Notes: generated from the sequence alone by a model not told the origin. A DNA stretch of 64,000 nt from Struthio camelus (GCF_040807025.1 NC_090964.1:4588001-4652000), one strand, 5' to 3'. Counted from the first letter of the stretch, positions 35,241 through 46,545 are shown. Made by a program: numbers and translations.

Positions 35241-36100
35241 CCCGCTCTGCGCCAGGTCTCTCCTGGGGTCGGGGAAGGGTGCTGGGGCCGTGTCCTAGTG
35301 CCTCGAGGGCACCTCTCGCAGGGTGGTCCTGTCCCACCAGCCCCATCTCAGCCACCTCAGCCCCCTGGCCCTGGGCTCCTGGGCCCCAGGGTGCCAGGCT
35401 GAGCCCGGGCAGGGCCCATGCTGGGGTGCCAAGGGAGCAGGGCACAGGGCAGCAGGAAGGCCAGGGCCCTGCTTTGGGACCAAGAAGCTGGCTCAGAGCC
35501 TCAACTTCCCAGCTGTCCCCGAACCTTGGACCGGGTGTTGCACGCCTTGCTTGCATAGGCACAACCACCCCTGCTTTGTCCCTGGGTGTTTGCTGCCACC
35601 TCCCAGCACCCAGGGGTGCTGCCCTGGCATGCCGGGCTGGAGGGCGGCCAGCACCCATCGCTTCGGTTCCCGCAGTGGGCATTTGGCAGCACGTGTGCCA
35701 TGAAACGCCCCCTCGCAGGACCTCCGCAGGACACCTGGGGTCCCCATCTGCTGATCAGCTGCCTCAGTTTCCCTGCCAGGGTGGTGCAGACACCGACTGC
35801 CCTGGGAATGGCTGTGCACCCTCTGCAAAGGACCCAGCACCGATGGGAGCAGCGGGCTTGGGCCAGCCGGATGGCTGCTTCCCGCAGGGAGACCCCCACT
35901 GCCCGGGGAGGCCCCGGCAGTTGGGAAATGGCCACAGCAGTGAGCCGAAGCAGGGGGGTGCCGGGCGCGCGCCCCACTGCGGGGGTCTGGGGCGCTCACG
36001 GGGACTGCGGCATGTGGGAGGGCACGTCCGCGCCGGCCCCGCTCACAGCCACCCTGGCAGGGCCGAGGCCGTGCCTTCCGGAGGAGGCTGAACTTGAGCC
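35241..36100. other. GC-rich spacer between PKI and FABP3
   Basis: No exon recognised. Long frames on both strands reflect low stop-codon density in GC-rich DNA. Confidence 0.45.
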
Positions 36101-36105
36101 GCCAG

Positions 36106-36115
36106 CTATTTTTGG
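36106..36115 (+). promoter_or_regulatory. MEF2/CArG-like motif CTATTTTTGG upstream of FABP3
   Basis: CTATTTTTGG is one base from the CArG box (CCW6GG) and one from the MEF2 consensus. It lies about 1.7 kb upstream of the FABP3 start. A regulatory role is inferred from the motif and the muscle expression of FABP3. Confidence 0.3.
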
Positions 36116-36625
36116 GTGTCTGCAATGACAGCTCGGGGCCAGGGAGAGGGTGTCCCTTGGGTCTCTCCTGCACCTATTTCACCTTGAGCTGGATGCTCAC
36201 AAGAGAAAGGCCCTGAGGTCCTGGGCAAGGGCTCCTGAGCACGACAGCCGTGCGCAAGGAGAACCGGCTGCTCAAGGGCCAAACTCCCATTAACTGAAAT
36301 AGGGCAAGAGGCGCCTGACCCCCGTCTGTAGATGTGCCCCAGCCCCTTGGCCCAAAGGCAGCAGCAACCCGCGACGGGACCGGCCGCCCCCATCAGCGTG
36401 GCTCTGCCCCGTGCCCTTTCCGCCCCGCCTGCATCGCAATCCCGGGGCGGCAGGAGGAGGCTGACGGTGGGCGCGACGCGGGGGCCGGGCCAGAGCCGGG
36501 TGCCCAGTGGACCAGGGGCCGTTATATCCCACTGCCTCAGCTGTTTCCCGCGGGCGCCGAGCCCGCCGGGAACGGCCCCGCTGCAACAAGAGCCCGAAGC
36601 AGAGGAAAGGTTAGGGGCGGGCGGG

Positions 36626-36658
36626 CAGCTGACGGCGCGCACCAGCTGCTATTTTATC
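36626..36658 (+). promoter_or_regulatory. Muscle-type module: two CAGCTG E-boxes and an MEF2-like site
   Basis: CAGCTG at 36626-36631 and 36643-36648, directly followed by CTATTTTATC at 36649-36658 (MEF2-like, one mismatch). Another CAGCTG lies about 90 bp upstream, near 36538. Paired E-boxes next to an MEF2 site are the classic arrangement of skeletal and cardiac muscle enhancers. The module is about 1.2 kb upstream of the FABP3 start codon. Confidence 0.45.
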
Positions 36659-36929
36659 CAGTCCTCCCCCCTCCACCCCCCGGCCAGTGCTCAGCCCTCG
36701 CGGGCACGTGCTCCCGCAGCCCGGCAGGATGGGTGCTGGCCCCCGGCGGGCGGTTGGGCTGGGCGAGCTCAGGGACAGGCACTGGGGCCTGGCAGGGAAT
36801 GACGGGGCCGCGCAGCCGGGGCACCCTGCCTGCCGGCGTCCCACCGTGCCCGGGGTGCTGCCACGGGGCTAAGTCCAGGCGGAGAGGCTTCGGTTGCCGG
36901 TGGAGCAGCCGTTCTGCCTAATCAGCTTC

Positions 36930-37858
36930 TTCTCGTCCTAAAGGTGTTAAAGAGTAACAGCCGAGAAGGGGCATCGCCGTCCTCACTGCCGCCATCTCCT
37001 CCCCGACCCCAAAGTGCGGGGAGGTGCGAGGAGGCTGGGACTGACCCCCCCAAAAGCTCTTGTCCCCTGAGCCCCAGGGTCCCCACGAGCCAAGCTCACA
37101 GGGAGGCACGTTGGAGGTCCCCTGTGCCAAAGGGCCTCCTGGCCCTGCCACCCCTCTGCTCTGCCACTTCCCCTGGTGCATACCAGGGATTTTTGTCGTC
37201 CAAATCGGCGTTGGCGAGAGATGCTGAGGAGCCGCGTGGGCTCCAGGGTACCAGGGGCAGAAGGAGGCAGCACACGCTGAGTGCACGTTTGGGCTGCGCT
37301 CAGCAAAGCCACGCTCACGCCGCCGCTCCGCCGCGGGCGCGGGCCGCCTGGCGCATCCCGCGGGCGCGAAGGCAAGCGGGGCAGAGGCGCTGGGAAAGGC
37401 AGAGGCGGAGGAAGGGGTTACGGGCGCTGGCGGACGCGCACCTCCCAGGGCAGGGCCGTACGGGCCGGCGCCACGGCAGCCCCTCGCGCCCCGACCGACC
37501 GTCGCACCAAGCGGCCCCAGCGCTGCGTGCCCCGCCGTCGCCACGCGCGTGTCCCCCGCAGGGTGGGATCGCGCGTGTCCTTGCACACGCACGCGCGCGC
37601 GCGGAGCAGAGCGGAGAGTCGCGCGGGCGCCGGCGCGGGTGGCACCGGCCCGCGGGGCAGGGCGCGGCAGCCAGCGGGGCCGGGGCCGGGGCCGGGGCCG
37701 GGGCCGGGGCCGGGGCCGGGGCCGGGGCCGGCAGCGCCCGCCGGAGCCGCCCGCCGCAATCATGTGACGGCGCCGCTATTTAAGGCGGCTGCGGAGCCGG
37801 CAGCAGCCCTGTGGCTCGGCGGCGCCGTCCCCGCCTCGCAAGCCCGCTCGCCTTCACC
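36930..37858 (+). promoter_or_regulatory. FABP3: FABP3 CpG island promoter with TATA box
   Basis: CpG-dense DNA from about 37200 leads to FABP3. TATTTAA at 37777-37783 is in the right place for a start near 37808. The same bases read CTATTTAAGG (37776-37785), one mismatch from a CArG box. An E-box CATGTG overlapping TGACG sits at 37761-37770. Upstream lie nine GGGGCC units (37676-37729) and a GCACGCGCGCGCG-type Z-DNA-prone stretch at 37580-37602. Confidence 0.7.
37676..37729 (+). repeat. (GGGGCC)9 hexanucleotide repeat in the FABP3 promoter
   Basis: Nine perfect, uninterrupted GGGGCC units, ending 47 bp before the TATA box. It is the same unit as the human C9orf72 repeat and a strong G-quadruplex former on the plus strand. 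Confidence 0.97.
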
Positions 37859-37931
37859 ATGGTCGAAGCCTTCGTCGGCACCTGGAAGCTGGTGGACTCG
37901 GCTAATTTCGATGAGTACATGAAGGCGCTGG
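37859..37931 (+). CDS. FABP3: FABP3 exon 1 (coding part)
   Basis: Start in a good context (TTCACCATGG), 24 codons plus one base, donor GTGAGC. Encodes the first beta strand and part of the lid. Confidence 0.95.
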
Positions 37932-40900
37932 GTGAGCGCGGGCGGCGGCGGCGGCGGGGGGAGCCGGGGGCGGCGGCCGCCCCTGCGCCGGGCGCGCTGA
38001 AGCCGTGAGATCGCTCCGCTCTCTTTCTCTTTCTTTCTTCATTTCCCCCCCCTTTGTATTTCACCTCCCGAGTAGCCAGGACCGCACAAAGGGCTTTTAG
38101 CGCTGCGGCGCCTGCAAGTGAGGAGGAGGATGGCTGTCTGCCTTTTTAATGGGTGTAAAGAAGGGGGGGGGGAATGCTGTTTTGACAGGGCTGGGTTTGC
38201 GGCGGGCAGGGGCGATGCGGGGGAGCCGGGGCTTGCGGCGAGCCGGGCGCTGGCGCTCCGCATGGGTGTGCGGTGTCCCCGCGGCCCCGCCCGGCGCCCC
38301 GCGGTGCTGCGGCCGGGAAACGGGGCTCGGCTTTTGCCAGGGGGCAACACGGGTGGGGACAGGGTGGGAGGGAATCTCGGCCATCTCTGGTGATGAGGAT
38401 GATCCTCGCTGCCGGGCACTTGTTTGAAGCCGGGTGAGGTCCCTGGTCCTGGGAAAGCAGGCGAGGGGCAGGAGATGGCTGCCTTGCCCGGGAAGGAGTG
38501 TGCCCACTGCCTGGCTCCCTGCCCTCGGGAGGGACATGCATCTCCAGCTCTTCCCAGAAGCCAGTGGGTGGGGACAGCCTTCCCCCCCCCCCCCCCATTT
38601 CAGGGCCAAGGATGATAGGGTGGAGGGAGAGGACTGCAGAGCTGCTCACTGCAGAGTGAGTGAATGCAGTGCCTCTGCTCTCCTCCATCCTTCATCCCTC
38701 CTTCTCACCCCACATCATCCAGCCTGGTCCCTGGCACCGGCTGTGGCTCCTTCTGAGTGGCCCCAGGGTACTACAGAGGCCAGGGGACACTACCTGTCTT
38801 GGATCCTGCTCAGCCCCAAAAGCTGGTCTGTGGCTGGAGAATGGTGTTTCTGGGTGCAGGATCTGGCCCTGAGTGATCCCAGCTGCACATCCAGCTGCCC
38901 TCCAGCCCCCACGGCAGCCAGCAAGACACGGGGAGGCTGCAGGGAGGAAGGAAGGTCTGGGGGCTGCTGAAGGGCAGGGACGATGATGGGGATGCACCCT
39001 CTCTAGCCCCTCCGCGTGGCCTCACCGCTCCCTTGCACCCTGCAGGTGTGGGCTTTGCCACGAGGCAGGTGGCGGGCCTCACCAAACCCACCACCATCAT
39101 CGAAGTGAGCGGCGACAAGATCACCCTGAAGACCCAGAGCACCTTCAAAAACACAGAGATCAGCTTCAAGCTGGGCGAGGAGTTTGATGAGACCACTGCT
39201 GATGACAGGCACGTCAAGGTGAGCCCAGCCATGGGGCCAGGAGCCCAGCAGAGACCCAGGGGGCAGCTGGGGTGCTGAACATTGGTGCTTGGAGAAGCTC
39301 TCTGGGGTCCCTCAGAGAGCATCTGCCCTCTGCCAAACCCTTTTATCAGGCCATGGCCACATTCCTGCAGTTCAAGGCTTGAATCCTTGAGTTCTGGGTC
39401 TGTCTCCTTCTCTCCATCCTCTTCTGTTAAAAATCTCCTTGCCCTCAGGGCCTGCTGCTCTGCCCTAGCCTCTCTTGGCAAATCACCCCTTCCCCCATGC
39501 CGATTTGCAGCCAGGCTTTGCAGAAAAGCTGTTACGAGGCATTGGAGTTACTGTAACAGCCCCGGGGCTCTACCAGCCCGGGAAGTTGGGCCGCCCGGGC
39601 ACAGAGCTGCTGGGTAGGTTGTGCAAGAGCGAAAACATGCAACCGCCCACTGCCTGGCCCACGACGGACTTGCTCAAGAGAAACAGGGGATGTGGTGGAG
39701 CGAAGGTGAACTTTGTGCCATTTTTAATGGTTTCCAAGGCATCCTTGCAGGGATGCAAGAATTGCTTTTGAGCCTGGTGCTTGTCCTAGAAACACATTTT
39801 GGGCCCCTTTGGCTGGGCAGAGCTGTCCTCTCTGTACATGGTGAGCGAAGAGGGATGGAACGGCTTGGACACATCACTTGGCCAATTCCCCTTTAATTCA
39901 GGGAAGAGGTTCGGGGGGAGAAAACCTCTTCAGGAAAGACTTGAGCTTCTGTGCGGTGGCTCTCCAAGTCCTCCTCTTCCTTGGTTATTTGCTGGTGGCA
40001 AAGAGCCAAGTTGGGCTATCCCTCCCATAAAAGCAAGGGAAGAAAGCTTGAGAGGGCAGTTTGAGCTCATGGGAGGGGAAATGAGTTTGCAGGATGAAAG
40101 ATCAAGAAAGGCATTAAACCTCCTTTTTTTTTTTTTTTGGCCTCTTCCCTCTGCAGAGACACTTCCCCTCCCAAGACCGATCCTCCCCCCGCCGGCCTTT
40201 TCCTAGCAAAGACATTTTTTGCAGAGAACTTTCCCCTCCTGGCCCCGCGTGGCCGCAGGGTGCCACGCTCCATTAAACATGCTCTGCGTGAAGCAGGCGC
40301 CGTCCCCCCAGCCCGATGCAGACAAGGTTGTTGTGTTGCAAAATGAACTCACTGGCCACCTCGGGGCTGGTCAGATCTGTGGTGGAGCAGGTCTCCCTAC
40401 AGCCTGGGCTGGCAGTATAAAACACTGTTGGCTGTAGAAGGGTTGTAGGGTGCAGGGACCTGCTGAGATGGAGGCAAGAGGGGGTGGCTGTCCCCACCTG
40501 GCCTGGGGCTTCACAGGGAGGCATGGCCCAAGGGCTGGGTGCTTTCACCGGGTGGGAGCACCCAGCCTTCAGCAGAGCCAGGATCAGAGCGGCTGCAGTG
40601 GCCAAAGAGCAGCTGGGCTGAAGCAGGCAGTGAGTGCGAGCAAGGTGGCAGTGCTGAGCAGACACATGGCAGCCTGTTCCCTGTCCTCTGTCCTGCTTGG
40701 CTGGAGTGGCCCCTGCTGCTACCCCTCTCGAAGGGGGAACTATTTCCATACATGACTGTGGCTGGCTATAGGCTATGGCCACAGTGTGCAGGGCAAGCTC
40801 CGCGCATGGCTGCGGGCCAGCAGCACACTCACGCTGGGGGCTGCCCCATCCCGTGACGGGGCTTGAGCACAACCAGACGGCTCGGGCTGGTGGAAAATAT

Positions 40901-43370
40901 GTTAAAACCACCTTGGCATCCCGTGTGCAGTGGGGACGGGTGAAGGGCTGCGAGCGGCTCCTCGCCGGCCAGGGACATGCCCTTCAGATGCCCCTCGGCA
41001 GGCAGCCAGAGGGCAGAGGAGAGGAAGGAGAGTGGATGGAGGCCAGGGCGAACAGGGAGGCTGTGGAGCAGCATGGGACAGGGCAGCAGGGTCTGTTGTG
41101 CTGTGGGAGGCACCTGAGCCATGGGGCAGCTCAAATTAGGGGAAGAGCTGTGCTGGGAGGGGGCATCTGAGCTGCTGAGGGGGAACAAGCCTTAGGAAGA
41201 CCCAAACCACAGGGGTATATGAGCTGGGGGGACACCTGAGCAATGTGGGGTGCCCGGCCATGGGGGCACCTAAGCTGTGGGGTCACCTAAGCCATAGGTA
41301 AACCCAAGTTAGGGGGAGACCTGTGCTGTGGAGGCAATGGAGCCAGGGGGCAGAAGAGCCTTAGGAAGACCCAAACCTTGGGGGCATCTGAGCCATGGGA
41401 GGCTCGAGCTGTGAGGGCATCTGAGCCATGTGAGGTCCCTGGCCATGGTGGGACCTGAGCCATGGGAGCACCTAAGCTGTGAGGATACCTGAGGCATGGG
41501 GGCACCAAGCCATGCAGAGACCCAAGCCAAGGGGGCACCCAAGCTGTGGGGAGACCCAAGCCACAGGGAAACCCAAGCTATGGGGAGACATGTGCCATGG
41601 AGGCATCTGAGACAGAGGGAAATGAGCCTTAGGAAGATTCAAACCGTGGGAGTATCTGAGCTGTGAGAGACCCAAGCTGGGGGGACACCCCAGCTACCTG
41701 GTGACCTGAGCTGTGGGGGCACCAAGCCAAGGGGTCACCCAAGCCATGGGGAAACCCATGTTATGGAGAGACCTGTGCCATGGAGGCATCTGAAATGGGG
41801 GCGGGGGGAAATCAGACTTAGGAAGATCCAAACTGTGGGGGTTATCTGAGGCATGGGGGCACCTAAGCCATGGAGAGACCAGAGCCCTGGGGGCACCCGA
41901 GGTGCAGCGAGACCCAAGATGTAGGAAGCCCCGTCCCATAGATGGACCTGGGCACGTAGGGGCTAGCTTTGCTCCAGCCTTGGGAGCTTGGGAGGGTTCA
42001 GGGCAGGGAAAGATGCTGCAGGGGCTGGAGGCAGCTGAGGACCAAAATCCTTTGGGGCCAACCAGGGGAAATAGCATCCTTGGGGCTGGGAACCTGCCGT
42101 GGCATCCGGCCCGTGAGGAAGGACCGCGGAGGACAGGAGCAGCGCAGCAGGAGCGTAGCCGGTGCCACGCTGCCTGTCCTCGCGCAACCCCTGGCTCCAC
42201 TGTCGGTCCAAGCCAGGTGTCGCGCTAACCTTGGCAAGCCTGAGTCAACAGCAAGGCTGGACAAACAGCGGGCCGGCCGCGCGAGGCTCGTTTGTCTGCT
42301 GAGCCCCTCCAAAAGCCCTTGCAAGGTCCTCCGGCACGGGGCGGGCAGAGGCAGGGCCAGCGGGCTGCGATCCAACGGGCTCCGATACCTCCACTGCTTC
42401 TTTGATCCCCTCCGTCACGGGCCAGGGAGCGGGCTGCGGCGTCCCGGAGCAGGATGAGGCCCTGGGCAGGGCTCGCTGCGCCGGCGCGGGGCCAGGGGAG
42501 GGCAGGGTCACCGCGGCTGTGCCCCCGGCCGGGTTATCGGGGCCGTCCGCTGCTGCCAGGGCACCGCCGCCTGGCTCAGCCCGCGGCTCCCCACGCGATT
42601 GGCTTTGGCGACGTTTTGGGGTTTGGTCCTGATCCGGCCGGCAGCCAGAGAGGGGTCCGGCGCGTGGGGCAGGCGAGGCTGAGGGGGTCGCTGCCGGGGG
42701 CGGGCACTTGGGCTCCAGGGGCACCCAGAGCGGTCGCAGCAGGTCTCCGAACCGGCGGGCTGATTTCCAGGGGAGCTCCTGCCGGGGAGCTGGAAGCAGA
42801 GGAACTGAGGCTGGAGCCTTTTCCTCCTCCCGAAACGAGCGTTAACGGCGAGTTTTGATCTCTCCCCGCAGTCTGTGGTCACACTGGATGGAGGCAAACT
42901 CGTCCACGTGCAGAAGTGGGAAGGAAAGGAGACATCGCTAGTGCGAGAGCTGAAGGATGGGAAGTTAATTCTGGTGAGCGGCTAGAAACCTTCGTAGCTC
43001 GGCAGGCGCAGCGAGGGGCCGGCACCGGGATAACGGTGCCGTACCCCACGGGGCCGCCCGGCCGACGCTGGCTGAACCCCTTCCAAATTGCCGCTCGCAT
43101 CGAGCCAGCTTTTAAGGGCAGAGCGGACCTTGCTTCCGCCTAAGCCAGCTCAAGGGCTGTCCTCCAAGGCTGCGTTAGAGCCCCAAGCACGCGACCGCTA
43201 GCCCTCCCGGGGCGCAGCGGCTAGCAGGGGCACGCAGGAGGGTGCTGGGACCGTCCTGCCGTAGGGCTGCTTCCTCCCTCCCCGCACAACCGCCCGCCTT
43301 TGATTTTTGCCTCTAGACTCTCACCCTGGGCAGCGTCGTCTCCACCCGTACCTACGAGAAGGCGACATAG
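37859..43370 (+). CDS. FABP3: Fatty acid binding protein 3, heart/muscle type (133 aa, four exons)
   Basis: Cytosolic carrier that binds long-chain fatty acids in a ten-stranded beta barrel and delivers them to mitochondria in heart and skeletal muscle. Exons 37859-37931, 39046-39218, 42872-42973 and 43317-43370 have lengths 73, 173, 102 and 54 nt, the standard FABP pattern, and join in frame to 133 residues as in mammalian FABP3. Seen: the signature GTWKL near the N-terminus, the helix-turn-helix lid, and the carboxylate-binding residues R107, R127 and Y129 (C-terminus TRTYEKAT, compared with TRTYEKEA in mammals). [21 protein letters not shown] is close to the mammalian sequence. All introns are GT-AG. 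It looks intact and functional. Confidence 0.97.
37932..39045 (+). other. FABP3 intron 1
   Basis: GT-AG intron of 1.1 kb. GC-rich at its start, with a C homopolymer at 38582-38596 and a G9 run near 38163. No other element recognised. Confidence 0.8.
39046..39218 (+). CDS. FABP3: FABP3 exon 2
   Basis: 173 nt between CTTGCACCCTGCAG and GTGAGC. Encodes residues 25-82 (VGFATRQ to DDRHVK). Confidence 0.95.
39219..42871 (+). other. FABP3 intron 2
   Basis: A 3.65-kb intron. Contains a T13 run near 40126-40138, the minisatellite at 41180-41900, and a CpG-rich stretch at 42230-42700 before exon 3. Confidence 0.8.
41180..41900. repeat. Compound minisatellite in FABP3 intron 2
   Basis: About 700 bp of short related units such as GAGCCATGGGGGCACCTAAG and AGCTGTGGGG, with a higher-order period. 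The marker CTTAGGAAGACCCAAAC recurs near 41191, 41360, 41628 and 41817, spaced 169, 268 and 189 bp apart. Copies are diverged. Minus-strand frames across it give MGLP/AWVPPWL-type repeats and are not genes. Confidence 0.9.
42872..42973 (+). CDS. FABP3: FABP3 exon 3
   Basis: 102 nt between CTCTCCCCGCAG and GTGAGC. Encodes residues 83-116, with R107 of the ligand-carboxylate site. Confidence 0.95.
43317..43370 (+). CDS. FABP3: FABP3 exon 4 (coding part)
   Basis: Acceptor TTTTTGCCTCTAG ends at 43316. Encodes residues 117-133 with R127 and Y129; stop TAG at 43368-43370. Confidence 0.95.
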   Translation, partial: TLTLGSVVSTRTYEKAT

Positions 43371-43537
43371 AGGCCGTTCCCCCAGCTCCCTGCCTGTCAC
43401 CCGGTGCCGAGCTCATCACCGACTTGCCTCTGTCCTCTCCTCGGCGGCAGTTTGTACGCGCCTCACGTTGATGGCAGAGCCCTCCGAACCCGTTGGAGCC
43501 GTCTGCTGCCCTGATCCCTGTTGTCTTGTTGGGGTTT

Positions 43538-43563
43538 GGGTTGTGGTTGTGGTTGTGGTTGTT
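43538..43563 (+). repeat. (GGTTGT)n in the FABP3 3' UTR
   Basis: Four tandem GGTTGT-like units followed by a T run, within the short 3' UTR just before the polyadenylation signal. Confidence 0.8.
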
Positions 43564-43603
43564 GTTTTTTAATAACAGAAGAGCCCATGTGGGAAAAAAA
43601 AAA

Positions 43604-43609
43604 AATAAA
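43604..43609 (+). terminator. FABP3: FABP3 polyadenylation signal AATAAA
   Basis: AATAAA about 235 bp after the stop, followed by TGTTGTTACAGCTCTGTGAC. This gives a short 3' UTR as in other FABP genes. Confidence 0.85.
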
Positions 43610-43639
43610 ACCAATGTTGTTACAGCTCTGTGACTGGCT

Positions 43640-44917
43640 CACTTGGAAAAAAGGCTCTTTGGCACAGTGGAGAGGAGGATCCTGTCCCAGCCAGGGCTTT
43701 AGGAGGAGCGAGGAAGGGAAATTTCAGCCTGGAAAACGCTGTGGGAGTTGGGCTAGTTCATCACATCGCTCCCATGTCCCTCCTGAACAGATTGGAGGTG
43801 GTCTCTGCTTTTCTGGCTCGGTGCTAGATGGGATCCATCCGACAGCTCTCCTGCTGCTGAGGACAGGGGCTCCAGGGAGGCTGCGACCCTGCCCGCCGGC
43901 TTAGCACACCTAATGCTCTCGCTTCACGGGTGTCTCTCTCCAGGAGGCCCCCCCCCACCCAAGCTACTCCCTTTCTCCATCACAGCACACAGGCCCTTCT
44001 CGCAGGGCCCCCACTAGGGCCTTGCAAACATTTAGGTGAGGAGGTGGTGATCGACGCCAGCCCTCCCCGGGCCATTGCACATGCTGCAGCACACACCCAG
44101 GACCTGCTCAGAGCAGCCCCCAGGCAGCAAGAGGGTTAAAACACCAGTGAACCCAGCAGCCTGTCTCAGCTGGTTCTCTGGAAATACAACAAGTCATAGA
44201 AGAGTACAAGGAGAGGCAAGGTTAACCAGGTACCCTTTCCTTTGCCACACCTCTGTTGACAGAGATAGCAGAAAGGCTGACCCACCTGACAAATGATCCA
44301 GGGCCTGATTCACCAAAGACCAAGCCTGGAAGCAGGCACAGCAAGCCAAGCGCACGGACTGCACAAACGCTCCTGCCAGCGCACAGCAAGGTGCAGGAAA
44401 AAGGCAGGACTAGACCTCTCAGCAACAGGTAGAGACCGAAACCACACATGTGCCACTACTGGAAGAGCAGTCTGGGTCACTACAGGTTTTCTAGCCCACA
44501 AATTGTATCAACGAAATGGCATTTGGGCCACTATAGCTCCGTGTAGTCAGGGTTTCTGCTAGTCCACCTATCAACCTCAGCAGGACACAGCCACAGCAAT
44601 GACAGACGGACACTCAGCTTGCTTTTTTTCAGGGGGGATATAAGCTTACTATAGTGGCAGCTCTGCTATAAATCACTCAGGATACAAGCACACACCATTC
44701 CAGCAAAAGTAATTTTTCCACCACAAATCCAGACAGGCGCGCTCTGCCAAAACATCATCTGATGTTATGCCTGACAGCAAAGAAGCCAAGAAACCAAGGT
44801 CAAGAGCACATCACATCCAGGTTGGGAAAGGAGCCTGCCCGAAGGAAGACTCTGCCGTGGGGAACTTGTAGAGTTTAGGGTTCGAATCTGCCCTGACCAG
44901 CCCAGGAGAAGCCTGAT
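43640..44917. other. Convergent intergenic spacer, nothing recognised
   Basis: Lies between the 3' end of FABP3 and the 3' end of ZCCHC17. No exon or RNA gene seen. Composition changes from GC-rich to AT-richer across it. Confidence 0.5.
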
Positions 44918-45010
44918 CACAGAATCACAGAATCGTTTAGGTTGGAAGGGACCTCTGGCGATCATCTAGTCCAACCTCCCTGCTCAAGCAGGGTCCTCTA
45001 GAGCATATTT
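44918..45010 (-). mobile_element. CR1 LINE 3' end, antisense, 5'-truncated
   Basis: Starts with two CACAGAAT octamers, the reverse of the CR1 terminal repeat. Continues with TTTAGGTTGGAAGGGACCTC, ATCATCTAGTCCAACC and CTGCTCAAGCAGGGTC, all diagnostic of avian CR1. Only about 90 bp remain clearly recognisable; similarity fades after 45010. Much younger-looking than the relics at 21.8 and 25.1 kb. Confidence 0.92.
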
Positions 45011-45654
45011 CCCTGATCCTGCCATGATAGGCTCATACTAGGGTAAGCAGCACTGAAAATTGCCTGGTTTTACTGAAGTATGAGGACATGGGCCAGCCTG
45101 CTTCTACAGCAATGGCCGATCACTGCTGTGACCAGCATGCAAACACTCTCACTCTCGCTTCCTTTTAGAGTCAGTGGAGACAGAGGCAACATAAGTGACT
45201 CAGCCAGCCCATTTTTAAACATCTACTCCAAGGCAGGATGAATTGCTCCCTTCAGACTTCCTCTGTGGTCACCAAGGTCTAGAGTGACTAGTCTAGATAT
45301 GAACTGCAGCACAGAACTGCTTGACCCTCTGTGATTCCTTCCTCAAAGACCTTTGAGTCTAAATAAAAGATTTATACTTCGGTCACTACTTCACCTTGTT
45401 ACCAAAACACACCATAAGCCTTGCCTTCTGCTCCAGCAGGGTTCTTCTAGGGGTCACCTCACCAACTCTGCACCACTGGAAACCTCTGGAAAGCAGCCAG
45501 GGCTCTGACACAAGGGTTTTCTCCTCCCTGTCCTAAGCAGACTTTCAAAAATCTCTAATGCAAGTCACATACCCTCTCATGCAGGTACGCCTTTGTTTTA
45601 CTACCCAAGATGAAGTGCAGAGCACACAGAAGAAAAAACGCAGTACAAAGTTCA
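45011..45654. other. Spacer upstream of the ZCCHC17 polyadenylation region
   Basis: No gene seen. Possibly contains further unrecognisable CR1 sequence at its left end. Confidence 0.4.
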
Positions 45655-46545
45655 ACAGGAGATCTGGGAAATTTATTTTCCATCATTTACAAAGCCAGCA
45701 AATACACCACACAATGTTTATTTAAAATATCTCCACTCACTGAGTTGCTTTTGAGTCTCCCACTCGAAATGTTTTCAGATAAAATGAATGAAACAGAGGG
45801 AGGGTTTCTATACCAAAGCCAATCGGCTCCGTGCTGTTACCATGAATGAAGTCTCTCCAGCATGAAGGTAGTTATAATACTGCCTTATGCTGGGAAAGGA
45901 GACAGGCAACGGCACAGATATCAGCTGTCCTTTCTCAGAGCTGTTCCGAGATGACAGTATTGGGCTGCGATTCAGTTACCGCATAGTTACACTGATCCAA
46001 CAAACCACGTGTGGAGCAAGCCTGAGCTGCAGAGCCATGACTGGTGAATGCAGAGCTGTAAGGAAGACATAGCCTCGCTGCAGGGTCCAGCAACAACTCC
46101 CCCTCGAGCTCTCTGCAGGGATTGGTAGGGGCAAGCATGGCCAGGCAGCAGAGCTCCACCTTTTACAGGCAACTGAATCCAGGGGCTGATGTCATGCATG
46201 CTCCTTATGGCAGGCTGACACTGTCCAAAGCAGCCACGCGCAGCACTGGCAATTTACCCAGCAAAACACGAGGCTACGGGATGGGAGAGGTACTGATGAA
46301 CAGGTTTAATTAGCCCATTTTGTCAGGCATGCCCACTGGCCTTGGTGGGAGAAAATGGCAGCCCATGTCTAAGGTGATAGTGGATAACTAGCATCAAAGT
46401 CAACATCTCAAACACCACAGACTGAGCGTTAGTTTTAGAAGGAAACTCCTTGTACTTGAAGCAAGGAACGCACCGATTCAGTTTTGCTCTCCCAGCAGCA
46501 TTTTCCAGGGATTCACAATGTCAGTACCCCTTTGTGAGTGCCCGC
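45655..46545 (-). other. ZCCHC17: ZCCHC17 3' untranslated region
   Basis: From the stop codon to the first strong polyadenylation signals, about 0.9 kb. No reading frame of note. Confidence 0.5.
45672..45677 (-). terminator. ZCCHC17: Probable ZCCHC17 polyadenylation signal
   Basis: AATAAA on the minus strand (TTTATT on plus). A second AATAAA lies at 45718-45723, so alternative sites are possible. Confidence 0.5.

Noticed and set aside
36918-37763. Minus-strand 281-codon frame ending in Pro-Arg dipeptides, and plus-strand Gly-Ala and Gly-Arg frames
   Set aside because: Shadows of the GGGGCC repeat and CpG island of the FABP3 promoter.
41287-42200. Minus-strand frames rich in MGLP, AWVPPWL and HGSDA
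   Set aside because: Translation of the FABP3 intron 2 minisatellite.
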